DNA of 64,000 nucleotides, from assembly GCA_029432815.1 (NCBI GenBank), contig JAROBA010000001.1, forward strand, positions 178,571-242,570, given 5' to 3'. Position numbers and translations under genes: made by a program. Numbering within the stretch: the first letter of the stretch is position 1; every line of letters begins with the position of its first letter. Source of the DNA: Pontiellaceae bacterium B1224. Lineage in GTDB: Bacteria > Verrucomicrobiota > Kiritimatiellia > Kiritimatiellales > Pontiellaceae. The notes below the pieces were generated by a model, which saw only the letters and a list, made by a program, of their open reading frames with translations, had not been told where the DNA came from and made no database searches. Shown here piece after piece: positions 55,236 to 63,097 of the stretch.

Positions 55236-56984
55236 ATGTCTATGATTGAAGCTCAAATCAATGGAATTCCAGTCAGCGTCCCTCCGGGAACAACGATTCT
55301 GAACGCGGCGAAAGAAGTCGGCGTAGAAATTCCGAAACTGTGTTACCACTCCGACCTGGAAGCCTGGGCCGCCTGCGGCATCTGTGTGGTTAAGGTGGAA
55401 GGTTCTCCGAAAATGCTGCGTGCCTGTGCCACCCCCATCGGGCCCGGCATGAAAGTCATCACGCACGATGCGGAAGTAGTTGAAGTTCGCCGTACCGTTC
55501 TTGAATTGATCCTCTCCACGCACCCAAACGACTGCCTGAAGTGCGGACGCTCCGGCAACTGCGAGCTGCAGGACCTCGCCGGCGATTTCGGCATCCGCGA
55601 AATCCCGTTCGAAGAACGTGTAGAGCGCATCGAACCCGACACATCAACTACCTCGATTGTACTGAATCCGGAAAAATGCGTAAAATGCGGCCGCTGCGTG
55701 CTGGTCTGCCAGGACATGCAGAATGTTCACGCCCTTGAGTTCATCGGTCGTGGCGACGGCACACGTCTGGCTCCGGCAGCGGATGTCACGCTTGAAGAAA
55801 GCCCCTGCATTAAATGCGGCCAGTGCTCTGCGCACTGCCCTGTTGGCGCGATCTACGAAAAAGACGATACCCGTGCTGTCTGGAATGCGATCAAAGAAAA
55901 CAAAAAGCACGTTGTGGTTCAGATCGCTCCGGCGGTCCGTGTTGCACTCGGCGAAGCCTTCGGTATGGAACCCGGCTCGTTGGTAACCGGTAAGATCTAC
56001 ACGGCGCTGCGCCGTCTTGGTTTCGATGCCGTTTTCGATACAAACTGGGGAGCCGACCTGACCATCATGGAAGAAGGCTCCGAGTTTGTGAAGCGCTTCA
56101 CCGGCGGCGGGCCGCTGCCTCTGATTACCAGTTGCTGTCCGTCGTGGACCGACTACATGGAAAAATTTGCTCCGGATTTCGTGGATAACTTCTCCACGGC
56201 CAAATCCCCGCAATCCATGCTCGGCGCTATGGGTAAAACCTACTATGCCGAAAAATCCGGTATTGATGCGAAAGACATGACCATGGTTTCGATCATGCCG
56301 TGTACCTCCAAGAAATTCGAAATCAGCCGCTCCGAAGAAATGTCCTCCTCTGGAGAACAGGACATCGACTATTCGATCACTACCCGCGAGCTTGCTCGTA
56401 TGATCAAACAGGCTGGCATTGATTTTGTAAACCTGCCGGATTCCGAAGTAGACAACCTTCTCGGCAGCTACACAGGTGCCGGAACCATCTTCGGTGTAAC
56501 CGGCGGTGTAATGGAAGCGGCTCTGCGTACAGCATACTACCTGATCACCAAGGAAGATCTCGAGAAAGTTGAATTCCAGGCGGTCCGCGGTATGGAAGGT
56601 GTGAAGTCGGCTGAAATCGATATTAAGGGAACGAAAGTTCGTATTGCGGTCGCTCACCAGATGGGTAACTGTCAGGCGGTCATCGACAAAGTTCGCGAAG
56701 CTCGGGATAAAGGCGAAGAGCCTCCTTTCCACTTCATCGAAGTCATGGCTTGTCGTGGTGGATGTATTGGTGGTGGCGGTCAGCCCCACGGCGCAACGGA
56801 CGAAATTCGCGCCCAACGCACCAAGGGCCTTTACTCCGACGACGAAAAGTCTGTACTGCGTTGCTCGCACCATAACCCGGAAATTACCCGCGTCTACAAA
56901 GACTTCCTGGGCGAACCGCTGGGCCACAAGGCGCACGAGCTGCTGCATACGACCTATCAGCAACGGCCGCTCTATCAGCGCTGA
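55236..56984 (+). CDS. hndD: [FeFe]-hydrogenase catalytic subunit (HndD/HydA type)
   Basis: The 582-residue protein has an N-terminal [2Fe-2S] domain (CYHSDLEAWAACGIC), the His-Cys3 cluster motif HPNDCLKCGRSGNC, two [4Fe-4S] motifs (CVKCGRCVLVC; CIKCGQCSAHCP) and the complete H-cluster domain. The three signatures are intact: TSCCPSW (about 298-304), MPCTSKKFE (about 354-362) and MACRGGCIGGGGQP (about 502-515). It is therefore predicted to be an active soluble group A hydrogenase that makes or uses H2 together with the NuoE- and NuoF-like subunits. The maturases HydE, HydF and HydG are not in this window. An AAGGAG ribosome-binding site precedes the start, and a strong terminator follows at 57043-57070. 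Confidence 0.96.
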   Translation: MSMIEAQINGIPVSVPPGTTILNAAKEVGVEIPKLCYHSDLEAWAACGICVVKVEGSPKMLRACATPIGPGMKVITHDAEVVEVRRTVLELILSTHPNDCLKCGRSGNCELQDLAGDFGIREIPFEERVERIEPDTSTTSIVLNPEKCVKCGRCVLVCQDMQNVHALEFIGRGDGTRLAPAADVTLEESPCIKCGQCSAHCPVGAIYEKDDTRAVWNAIKENKKHVVVQIAPAVRVALGEAFGMEPGSLVTGKIYTALRRLGFDAVFDTNWGADLTIMEEGSEFVKRFTGGGPLPLITSCCPSWTDYMEKFAPDFVDNFSTAKSPQSMLGAMGKTYYAEKSGIDAKDMTMVSIMPCTSKKFEISRSEEMSSSGEQDIDYSITTRELARMIKQAGIDFVNLPDSEVDNLLGSYTGAGTIFGVTGGVMEAALRTAYYLITKEDLEKVEFQAVRGMEGVKSAEIDIKGTKVRIAVAHQMGNCQAVIDKVREARDKGEEPPFHFIEVMACRGGCIGGGGQPHGATDEIRAQRTKGLYSDDEKSVLRCSHHNPEITRVYKDFLGEPLGHKAHELLHTTYQQRPLYQR

Positions 56985-57003
56985 GAAACCGTTCCAAGGT
57001 CTG

Positions 57004-57034
57004 CCACGTGAGGCTCGGTAATGAGCCGACGTGG
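57004..57034 (+). other. Stable hairpin after the hydrogenase operon
   Basis: CCACGT/ACGTGG and the inner GGCTC/GAGCC form an 11-bp interrupted stem with a 6-nt loop, eight bases before the terminator. It may protect the 3' end of the mRNA or be part of a two-hairpin terminator. Confidence 0.6.
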
Positions 57035-57042
57035 GTGCCGAA

Positions 57043-57070
57043 ACCGCACCTTTCGAGGTGCGGTTTTTTT
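57043..57070 (+). terminator. Strong intrinsic terminator of the hydrogenase operon
   Basis: A perfect 9-bp stem (ACCGCACCT and AGGTGCGGT) with a TTCG tetraloop is followed by six T residues, 58 bp past the hydrogenase stop codon. Confidence 0.93.
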
Positions 57071-57145
57071 GCGCCCGCGTCTTGCTTTCTGGTTTGTGGC
57101 AACTAGACTGCAATAAATCGATAACTACAGGGTTATACTGCACCT

Positions 57146-59581
57146 ATGAACTACAAAAATTTCTTATTGCTGGCTCTCTCCATCTCCGCTTTCTCCGTAC
57201 TTCCAGTGTTTGGACAGGGGCAACCTCCTGTTGCGGCCCCTGCACGCAGACCGGTTACCTTGCCTGTTGATGAAGAGCCTCGAGCTCCGGTGGCCGCCCC
57301 ATCGGGTATTGCCGCTGCCGCGTCGCAACAAGGGCAATTGCAATCATTTGCCTTTGAGGGCGCACCTCTGGAGGTGGTAATGGAGGAATACTGCCGTTGG
57401 ACTGATAAACTCTATCTGAAAGTCGATAACGTTAAGGCAACCATCACACTGAAAGCCGATAAACTGACCACCGAGGAGAGTATCAAAGTGGTGGAGGCCA
57501 TCCTTGCCATGAACAATATCGCGCTCGTGCCTTGGGGCGATCGCTATGTGAAAGTGCTGCAGGCCACCGCAGCCGACCTAACAGGATACGGAATTCCATT
57601 AGATATAGACCCGAATTCCGAATTGGATAATGCAAACGCTTTCATCACCAAAATTGTACAGCTCCAGAATGTGGAAATTCCAGAAGTTCAAGCTGCCGTT
57701 CAACACGTCATGCATGCCTATGGAAAGATTCTGGGTCTGCAGCGCAGTAACAGTTTGATGATCACCGATACCGAAGCAAATATTAAACGGGCACTGGAGA
57801 TTATCGAATTCATCGACCAGGCAACGGCAGGTATTGACTCGCGAATTTATCAGATCGAGCATGCTGAAGCGCAGGAGATTGCCTCAAAACTGAAAGAAAT
57901 TATTGAAGCAGCCAAGGGGGAAGATCCCACCCCGACGAGCAACCCCTACGCGAGGGTGCCGGCAGGTGTCATTCGCGCGGGCACCCGCGGCACCACCACT
58001 GCTGCAGCTGCCCCGACTCAGGCATCGATCGGGCAGACCGAAAGCGGAGCAACCACCATTATTCATGGAGAGGTGAAAGTTCTGGCGGATGAGCGTACCA
58101 ACCTCATCATTATTTTCTCTCAGGAGGAAAATTTCGAATTCTTCGATAAAATCATCAAAGTACTGGATATCGAAGTGGAACCGGCAACCACATTTGAAGT
58201 TATCAACCTGGAATATGCCGATGCAGTCGATCTTTCCGGAACACTGAACGACCTGATTGGTGCGGCCACCGGAGGCCGTTCCTCATCATCGACCTCCCGA
58301 ACCGGGACCTCTCGAACCGGCAGCACCGCTTCCCGCACCACCGGCAGCACCACCGGATCACGTGTAACCCCCAACCAGGCTCCGGGCGCACCTGCAAATG
58401 CGGCTTCGATTAATAATCTCAACCGACTTTCCGAAGATACTAAAATTCTAGCCGACGAACGTTCCAATTCAATCCTGCTGATGGGAAGAAAAAGTGACAT
58501 TATGGCAATTAAAGAGGTCATCAAAACTCTCGATGTGATGTTGGAACAGGTTGTGATTGAAGCCGCCATCTTTGAAATCGGTCTGACAGAGACATTGCGC
58601 TATGGAATGGATTGGCTTTACCAGGCAACGGACGGAAACAAAGTGGGGGCATGGGATGGGCAGAGCCTCATCGGGTCAACCAATGGACTTGGAACAGTCG
58701 CATCAGGCGCATTGACCTACTATCAGAATGTAAGTGGAATCAACACGGAAGTCGCCATCAACCTGGCCGCAACCGACAACGATGCAAAACTGCTTTCCAC
58801 TCCTGTAATCATGACGACCGATAATACAGAAGCCATTCTAAGTATTGGCGAACAGCGCCCGGTTGTTACGTCAACCTCCTCCTACGCCAACAGTTCCGGC
58901 ACGCAGAGTTCGACCTACGAATACAAAGACATCGGCATTCAGCTGACCGTCACACCGCGCATCAACCCCCAGCGCTTTGTCGTCATGGAAGTGAACCAAA
59001 CCGCAGACACAATCGGTGGATATGTCACCATTGACGACAACGAAGTTCCGGTCATTCTCAACCGCGAATTCGAGGCGGCCATCGCCGTTCCCGACGGAGG
59101 AACCGTTGCTCTCGGCGGACTGGTCCAGACGGAAAAATCCGAAAGTATCACCAAAATTCCATTGCTCGGCGATATCCCGTTTATTGGTCGATACCTCTTC
59201 AGTTCGGTCAGTGACACGGAGGTGCAGCGCGAGCTGGTTGTTCTTTTGACGCCTTATGTTATGACCGACCTGCACCAATTATCTTCAGAAACAGAACGTC
59301 TGTATAAAGGTACCAACCTGCGGCAGGATAGCTGGAATGGCAGTTGGTCCGAAAGCCAACTGCGTTATATTCCTGATCCGCCTTCTGAAGAGGATGACGA
59401 TGAACCGCGCTATACTCCGAGCCCTGCCTATACAGCCCCAGCGGCAACCGCGCCCCGCCAGAGTTCCCCCAATAAGGAATCAGAACTTGAGACTCAACTA
59501 AACCAAATTAATTATACTCCGACTGAATCTGATGAAATGCTGAGGATGCTGGATGAGCTGAATACACAGCCGGCGGGATAA
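57146..59581 (+). CDS. Secretin (GspD/PilQ-type outer-membrane channel)
   Basis: The 811-residue protein has a leader (KNFLLLALSISAFSVLPVFG), an N0-like domain (about 65-130: FAFEGAPLEVVMEEY), two or three N1/NolW-like domains (IVQLQNVEIPEVQAAVQHVM, LADERTNLIIIFSQEENFEF, LADERSNSILLMGRKSDI) and the C-terminal secretin core. That core has the family hallmark VPDGGTVALGGL and IPLLGDIPFIGRYLF. A Ser/Thr/Gly-rich linker lies near 370-410. Secretins form the outer-membrane ring of type II secretion or type IV pilus machines, which suits an organism that exports many glycan-degrading enzymes. No other secretion gene is adjacent, so its machine is encoded elsewhere. A TATACT box lies only seven bases before the ATG, and no ribosome-binding site is clear. 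Confidence 0.92.
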   Translation: MNYKNFLLLALSISAFSVLPVFGQGQPPVAAPARRPVTLPVDEEPRAPVAAPSGIAAAASQQGQLQSFAFEGAPLEVVMEEYCRWTDKLYLKVDNVKATITLKADKLTTEESIKVVEAILAMNNIALVPWGDRYVKVLQATAADLTGYGIPLDIDPNSELDNANAFITKIVQLQNVEIPEVQAAVQHVMHAYGKILGLQRSNSLMITDTEANIKRALEIIEFIDQATAGIDSRIYQIEHAEAQEIASKLKEIIEAAKGEDPTPTSNPYARVPAGVIRAGTRGTTTAAAAPTQASIGQTESGATTIIHGEVKVLADERTNLIIIFSQEENFEFFDKIIKVLDIEVEPATTFEVINLEYADAVDLSGTLNDLIGAATGGRSSSSTSRTGTSRTGSTASRTTGSTTGSRVTPNQAPGAPANAASINNLNRLSEDTKILADERSNSILLMGRKSDIMAIKEVIKTLDVMLEQVVIEAAIFEIGLTETLRYGMDWLYQATDGNKVGAWDGQSLIGSTNGLGTVASGALTYYQNVSGINTEVAINLAATDNDAKLLSTPVIMTTDNTEAILSIGEQRPVVTSTSSYANSSGTQSSTYEYKDIGIQLTVTPRINPQRFVVMEVNQTADTIGGYVTIDDNEVPVILNREFEAAIAVPDGGTVALGGLVQTEKSESITKIPLLGDIPFIGRYLFSSVSDTEVQRELVVLLTPYVMTDLHQLSSETERLYKGTNLRQDSWNGSWSESQLRYIPDPPSEEDDDEPRYTPSPAYTAPAATAPRQSSPNKESELETQLNQINYTPTESDEMLRMLDELNTQPAG

Positions 59582-59591
59582 CGTTCCGCCC

Positions 59592-60842
59592 ATGCAGTCT
59601 GTCCACTTTATCGGAATCGGCGGGGTCGGAATGAATGGCCTCGCCCAGCTCGCCGCTCTATCCGGTTATAAAGTCACGGGGTCCGACCGGGCCTATAATC
59701 CCGATGCCGAAGTTTTCCAATGTTTGGAAAACCTTGGCGTTTCTATTTTTGATCAGGATGGATCGGGCATTGATAAATCAACGCAGCAAGTGGTCTTCAG
59801 CACTGCCATTGAATCCGGCAACCCGGACCTGATTAAAGCTGAAGAGCAAAGCATTCCCCTGCTCCACCGTTCTGAATTCCTCAAACAGTTAATCGGCGAC
59901 GACGAGCTGATCGCAGTGGCCGGTACCGCCGGAAAAACGACCACCACGGGTATGCTCGGCTGGATTTTCCAATGGTTGGAAAAAGATCCCTCCGTCTACA
60001 ACGGAGCGGCGGTTGCCAACTGGAAGACAGGACACACACTCGGAAACGTACGAAAAGGCGGTTCCAACGTTTGGATTATTGAGGCGGATGAATCCGACAA
60101 ATCATTTCTTAATTTTAACCCCACGCACTCTATCATCACCAATATTTCAAAAGACCACTACGAACTCGATGAGCTGCATTCCATGTTCGATCAGTTTGAA
60201 AGACAAACCTCGGGCATAACCGTTCGGGGAGACGCGCTTGAGTTTCAGACATTGGAACTCAACGTTCCAATGCTTGGGAAACACAACGTGGGAAATGCGG
60301 CCTGTGCCTTCGAGCTCTGCCGCCTGCTGGATTTTAACACAGACCAGGTTCGCCAGGCCCTTGCCGAGTTTAAAGGCATTGAACGGCGCCTTGAGATCGT
60401 TGGCAGAATAGACGGCATTACCGTCATTGATGACTATGCCCACAACCCGGCAAAAATAGAGGCGTCTTTGGCTGCGGTAAGCGAGTGCCATCCGACCACT
60501 CACGCATTTTGGCGCCCCCACGGTTTCAAACCGCTCTTCCAGGGACTGGAAGAGTTTATCTCCGTTTTTTCCAATCATTGGAAAACCTGCGGCGGCTCCA
60601 TTTTTATTCTTCCCGTTTTTTATGCCGGCGGAACCACAACCAGAAATGTGTCGTCGGAAGATTTGGTGGCGCGTCTGAATTCCGCTGGAGTCCCAGCCCG
60701 CCTTATGCCAGATTATGCCGCATTGAAAGCGGAACTGACTGCGGTTGCAAAATCGGGCGATGCCATTCTCGGAATGGGCGCGCGCGATCCCGAGCTTCCT
60801 CTTTTTTCCCGAAGATTGGTTGATGAATGGAAAATATACTGA
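59592..60842 (+). CDS. MurC-like UDP-N-acetylmuramate ligase (MurC or Mpl)
   Basis: The 416-residue protein has the Mur ligase plan: an N-terminal Rossmann domain (VHFIGIGGVGMNGLAQLA, GSDRAYNPDAEVF), the ATP-binding P-loop AVAGTAGKTTTTGML (about 108-122), EADESDKSFL, ISKDHYELDEL, and a C-terminal domain with IDDYAHNPAKIEASL and LGMGARDPEL. MurC adds L-alanine to UDP-MurNAc; Mpl reattaches a recycled tripeptide. The protein is shorter than typical MurC (about 450-490 residues), so Mpl or a related enzyme is possible. It overlaps the next gene by 16 bp and follows the secretin by 10 bp. It carries four exact palindrome copies, the highest density in any gene here, which encode FQCLEN, FQWLEK, FQGLEE and SNHWK. 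Confidence 0.85.
   Translation: MQSVHFIGIGGVGMNGLAQLAALSGYKVTGSDRAYNPDAEVFQCLENLGVSIFDQDGSGIDKSTQQVVFSTAIESGNPDLIKAEEQSIPLLHRSEFLKQLIGDDELIAVAGTAGKTTTTGMLGWIFQWLEKDPSVYNGAAVANWKTGHTLGNVRKGGSNVWIIEADESDKSFLNFNPTHSIITNISKDHYELDELHSMFDQFERQTSGITVRGDALEFQTLELNVPMLGKHNVGNAACAFELCRLLDFNTDQVRQALAEFKGIERRLEIVGRIDGITVIDDYAHNPAKIEASLAAVSECHPTTHAFWRPHGFKPLFQGLEEFISVFSNHWKTCGGSIFILPVFYAGGTTTRNVSSEDLVARLNSAGVPARLMPDYAALKAELTAVAKSGDAILGMGARDPELPLFSRRLVDEWKIY
59715..59729. repeat. TTCCA-N5-TGGAA palindrome, centre ATGTT
   Basis: An exact copy in the Mur ligase gene (FQCLE), extended to TTTTCCAA on the left and TTGGAAAA on the right. Confidence 0.85.
59967..59981. repeat. TTCCA-N5-TGGAA palindrome, centre ATGGT
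   Basis: An exact copy in the Mur ligase gene (FQWLEK), with the same DNA and peptide as the copy at 61379 in the next gene. Confidence 0.85.
60537..60551. repeat. TTCCA-N5-TGGAA palindrome, centre GGGAC
   Basis: An exact copy in the Mur ligase gene (FQGLE), 17 bp before the next copy. Near copies in the same gene start at 60062, 60243 and 60265. Confidence 0.85.
60569..60583. repeat. TTCCA-N5-TGGAA palindrome, centre ATCAT
   Basis: An exact copy in the Mur ligase gene, in a different frame (SNHWK) from the three others in this gene. Confidence 0.85.
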
Positions 60843-61648
60843 CAATTGAAAGTCCGCAAAACCCTCGGGTCAAGACGGCGGTTAAACTGCGGAAAAGCAA
60901 AGTTCGCGCAGAACTGAAGCAAACGCTGGTTGAAGGATGCCGGGAAATCGGCCGGGCCTTTGAAAGCGGATGGACGTTTACAGAACTCTACTACTGCCCG
61001 GAACTCTATCTGGCGGTTGATGAAAACCAGCTGGTGAATCAGATTCATGCATCCGGCATTCCCGTTTTCCAATGTTCGGAAGCGGCCTTTCGGAAAATGT
61101 CCTATCGCGATACGCCCGATGGACTCTTGGCACTGTCGCCTTTAGTTGGCAAAACGCTCGACGAGCTGGAACTGCCGGAAAACCCGCTCCTGTTGATTGC
61201 TGAAGATCTGGAGAAACCCGGAAATCTCGGCACCATTTTGCGAACAGCCGATGCCACCGGCGTTGATGCCGTCATTGCGTGCGATCACAAAACCGACCTG
61301 AATAATCCGAACGTCATCCGGGCGAGCATCGGCACCATCTTTTTCATGCCGGTGGCCGAAGCTTCCACGGGAGAAACATTCCAATGGTTGGAAAAATGCG
61401 GCATTCAATCGCTGGCCGCGGTTCCGGGCGCAACGGAAGAATACACGGATGTGGATATGCAAACCGGCACAGCAATTGTCGTGGGAGCGGAAGACGAAGG
61501 CCTTTCCGATGCCTGGAAAAACGGTGCAGACCGGAAAGTCGGCATTCCAATGCTTGGAAAAAATGACTCCTTAAATGTGTCTACCGCAGCCGCAATCCTG
61601 CTCTATGAAGCCGTTCGACAGCGCCGTAAACCCCTTAAAACCGCCTGA
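60827..61648 (+). CDS. SpoU/TrmH-family RNA 2'-O-methyltransferase
   Basis: The 273-residue protein has an N-terminal RNA-binding-type domain (NPRVKTAVKLRKSKVRAEL, VEGCREIGRAF) and the C-terminal SPOUT knot. The three SpoU motifs are EDLEKPGNLGTILRTADATG, NPNVIRASIGTIFFMPV and IPMLGKNDSLNVSTAAAILL, so SAM binding and 2'-O-methyl transfer to rRNA or tRNA are expected. The target nucleotide is not evident. Its start overlaps the Mur ligase gene by 16 bp, indicating co-translation. The codons of the third motif coincide with one palindrome copy (PMLGK), so even conserved residues are written with this DNA word. A second exact copy encodes FQWLEK, and two near copies lie at 61067 and 61504. Confidence 0.92.
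   Translation: MENILTIESPQNPRVKTAVKLRKSKVRAELKQTLVEGCREIGRAFESGWTFTELYYCPELYLAVDENQLVNQIHASGIPVFQCSEAAFRKMSYRDTPDGLLALSPLVGKTLDELELPENPLLLIAEDLEKPGNLGTILRTADATGVDAVIACDHKTDLNNPNVIRASIGTIFFMPVAEASTGETFQWLEKCGIQSLAAVPGATEEYTDVDMQTGTAIVVGAEDEGLSDAWKNGADRKVGIPMLGKNDSLNVSTAAAILLYEAVRQRRKPLKTA
61379..61393. repeat. TTCCA-N5-TGGAA palindrome, centre ATGGT
   Basis: An exact copy in the RNA methyltransferase gene (FQWLEK). Confidence 0.85.
61545..61559. repeat. TTCCA-N5-TGGAA palindrome, centre ATGCT
   Basis: An exact copy overlapping SpoU motif 3 (IPMLGKN). Confidence 0.85.
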
Positions 61649-61831
61649 TTTTACGATTTCAAAAATTAAGTCATTAAAAATAATCAACGTTATTCCAATA
61701 CCCCTGTCATAATCCACGAAAGAGTTAGCTCGCGAAGCGGCTGAAACCAAGAGTTTATTTATTAGAAACTTTTATTGCAATTATTCTGAATTAAAATAGT
61801 ATTACAAACAACCGGAAGGAGGTAGAAACAT

Positions 61832-62011
61832 ATGGCTACCAATCCAGCAGGAAAAGGCACAAAGACAATTGGCATCAACATGAAAATGGAGATGGCTTTG
61901 GAGCTCGAACGGCGCGCTGCATCAATGCAGCTGTCAACGGGTGCGTACTGTAAAATCATTCTGGGTGAATGGATTCGATCAGGACAAAAACTAAAGTTAC
62001 AGGAAAATTGA
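61832..62011 (+). CDS. Small ribbon-helix-helix (Arc/CopG-like) protein, 59 residues
   Basis: This short gene has an excellent ribosome-binding site (GGAAGGAGG, nine bases before ATG) and its own terminator (62037-62066). A weak promoter-like pair precedes it (TTGCAA at 61775, TAGTAT at 61797, spacer 16). The 59-residue product shows a basic beta-strand (KTIGINMKM), helix 1 (EMALELERRAASM), a QLSTGAYC turn and helix 2 (KIILGEWIRSG), the layout of a ribbon-helix-helix DNA-binding dimer. Such proteins bind short palindromes and act as repressors, antitoxins or nucleoid proteins. No toxin gene is adjacent. The isolated transcription unit suggests an independent regulator; its target is unknown. 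Confidence 0.8.
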   Translation: MATNPAGKGTKTIGINMKMEMALELERRAASMQLSTGAYCKIILGEWIRSGQKLKLQEN

Positions 62012-62036
62012 TCCCACGCGTCTGGATGGACATGCG

Positions 62037-62066
62037 AAACCGGCATACGTTGTTATGCCGGTTTTT
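62037..62066 (+). terminator. Intrinsic terminator of the small RHH gene
   Basis: AACCGGCATA and TATGCCGGTT form a 10-bp perfect stem with a 6-nt loop and a TTT tail, 26 bp past the stop codon. Confidence 0.9.
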
Positions 62067-62102
62067 CTTTTGCCAATCGCCTTCGTCGTGCACTCTTCTT
62101 TC

Positions 62103-63038
62103 ATGCAGAACATTCATCACTTTTCCATTGTAGGTACCGGAGCAGTGGGCGGCTTTTACGGCGGCCTGCTTCAACGCGCCGGATTCGATGTCCACTTTCT
62201 ACTGAACCGCGATTACGATCATGTGAAGACGGCGGGGCTGCGTATTGATTCGGCCTGGGGAAATTTTAATCTTCCGCAGGTGCAGGCCTATGACGATCCG
62301 CACAAAATGCCGCGATGCGAGGTTGTAATCGTTGCGCTGAAAACAACGGCCAATGCTGCACTCAAAGATATCCTCTCTCACCTCGTTCAGGATAACGGAG
62401 TGGTACTGACCCTCCAGAACGGACTGGGCAGCGAAGAGGAAATTGCAGAATGGGTCGGAGCCGAACGGGTGCTGGGCGGTCTCTGCTTTCTTTGCTCAAA
62501 TAAAATTGCACCCGGTCATATTCACCACCTCGACTACGGCCTGATTACCCTCGGCGAATATCGGGCCGATGGCACCGCCGGAGGCATCACACCACGGATA
62601 AAAAAAATTGCCGCTCAATTCCAGCAAGCCGGCATCCCGATCCAAACGGTTGAAGACCTGCCCCTCGCCCGCTGGAAAAAACTGGTTTGGAACATTCCGT
62701 TCAACGGGCTTTCCGTGGTTCGCAATGTCCTGACCGATCAGCTGATGAAAAATCCGGAAACCCGGCTCCTATGCGAAACGCTGATGCAGGAAACCGCCCG
62801 TGCCGCTGCGGCCTGCTGCCGCCCCATCGAACCGGATTTCATAGTAAAAATGCTACGGGATACAGAAAAAATGAAACCGTACGCTCCCAGCATGAAACTG
62901 GATTTTGATCGGGGAAACCCGATGGAAATTGAAGCCATCTACGGAAACCCCTTAAGAGTTGCCGAATCTGTCGGCGTTCCGATGCCGGAAACCCGAAAGC
63001 TCTACGAACAGCTCCTCGCAATCAATCCCGTTGTTTAG
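62103..63038 (+). CDS. 2-dehydropantoate 2-reductase (ketopantoate reductase)-like protein
   Basis: The 311-residue protein has the ApbA/PanE plan: an N-terminal NADP-binding Rossmann fold (FSIVGTGAVGGFYGGLLQRAG), a central ALKTTANAA segment with the family lysine, LTLQNGLGSEEEI, then a helical C-terminal domain (RWKKLVWNIPFNGLSVV and PSMKLDFDRGNPMEIEAIYG). PanE reduces ketopantoate for pantothenate and CoA synthesis; close homologues of unknown substrate are common, so the call stays generic. The start at 62103 is chosen because the longer frame from 62055 begins inside the terminator of the RHH gene. No strong ribosome-binding site is visible. It lies 59 bp before the reductase gene on the same strand. 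Confidence 0.88.
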   Translation: MQNIHHFSIVGTGAVGGFYGGLLQRAGFDVHFLLNRDYDHVKTAGLRIDSAWGNFNLPQVQAYDDPHKMPRCEVVIVALKTTANAALKDILSHLVQDNGVVLTLQNGLGSEEEIAEWVGAERVLGGLCFLCSNKIAPGHIHHLDYGLITLGEYRADGTAGGITPRIKKIAAQFQQAGIPIQTVEDLPLARWKKLVWNIPFNGLSVVRNVLTDQLMKNPETRLLCETLMQETARAAAACCRPIEPDFIVKMLRDTEKMKPYAPSMKLDFDRGNPMEIEAIYGNPLRVAESVGVPMPETRKLYEQLLAINPVV

Positions 63039-63097
63039 ACGGAGTTGCATTTAGTTTCACAATACGGGATAACCTCCGGAATTCAACGAGGTTTTTC

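Noticed and set aside
57134..57139. TATACT as evidence of a leaderless secretin mRNA
   Set aside because: The match is suggestive but there is no convincing -35 box, so only the absence of a ribosome-binding site is noted.
55644..57143. A 499-codon minus-strand open frame over the hydrogenase catalytic subunit gene
   Set aside because: It is antisense to a gene with all H-cluster motifs intact, and its product has no recognisable domain. It is a by-product of codon usage.
13780..61559. Reading the repeated palindrome as a CRISPR array or an insertion sequence footprint
   Set aside because: Copies are dispersed rather than regularly spaced, lie mostly inside intact genes without frame disruption, and are only 15 bp long.
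1479..61559. Reading the palindrome as an operator of one regulator
   Set aside because: Most copies are deep inside coding sequence, including housekeeping genes, and promoters in the window generally lack it.
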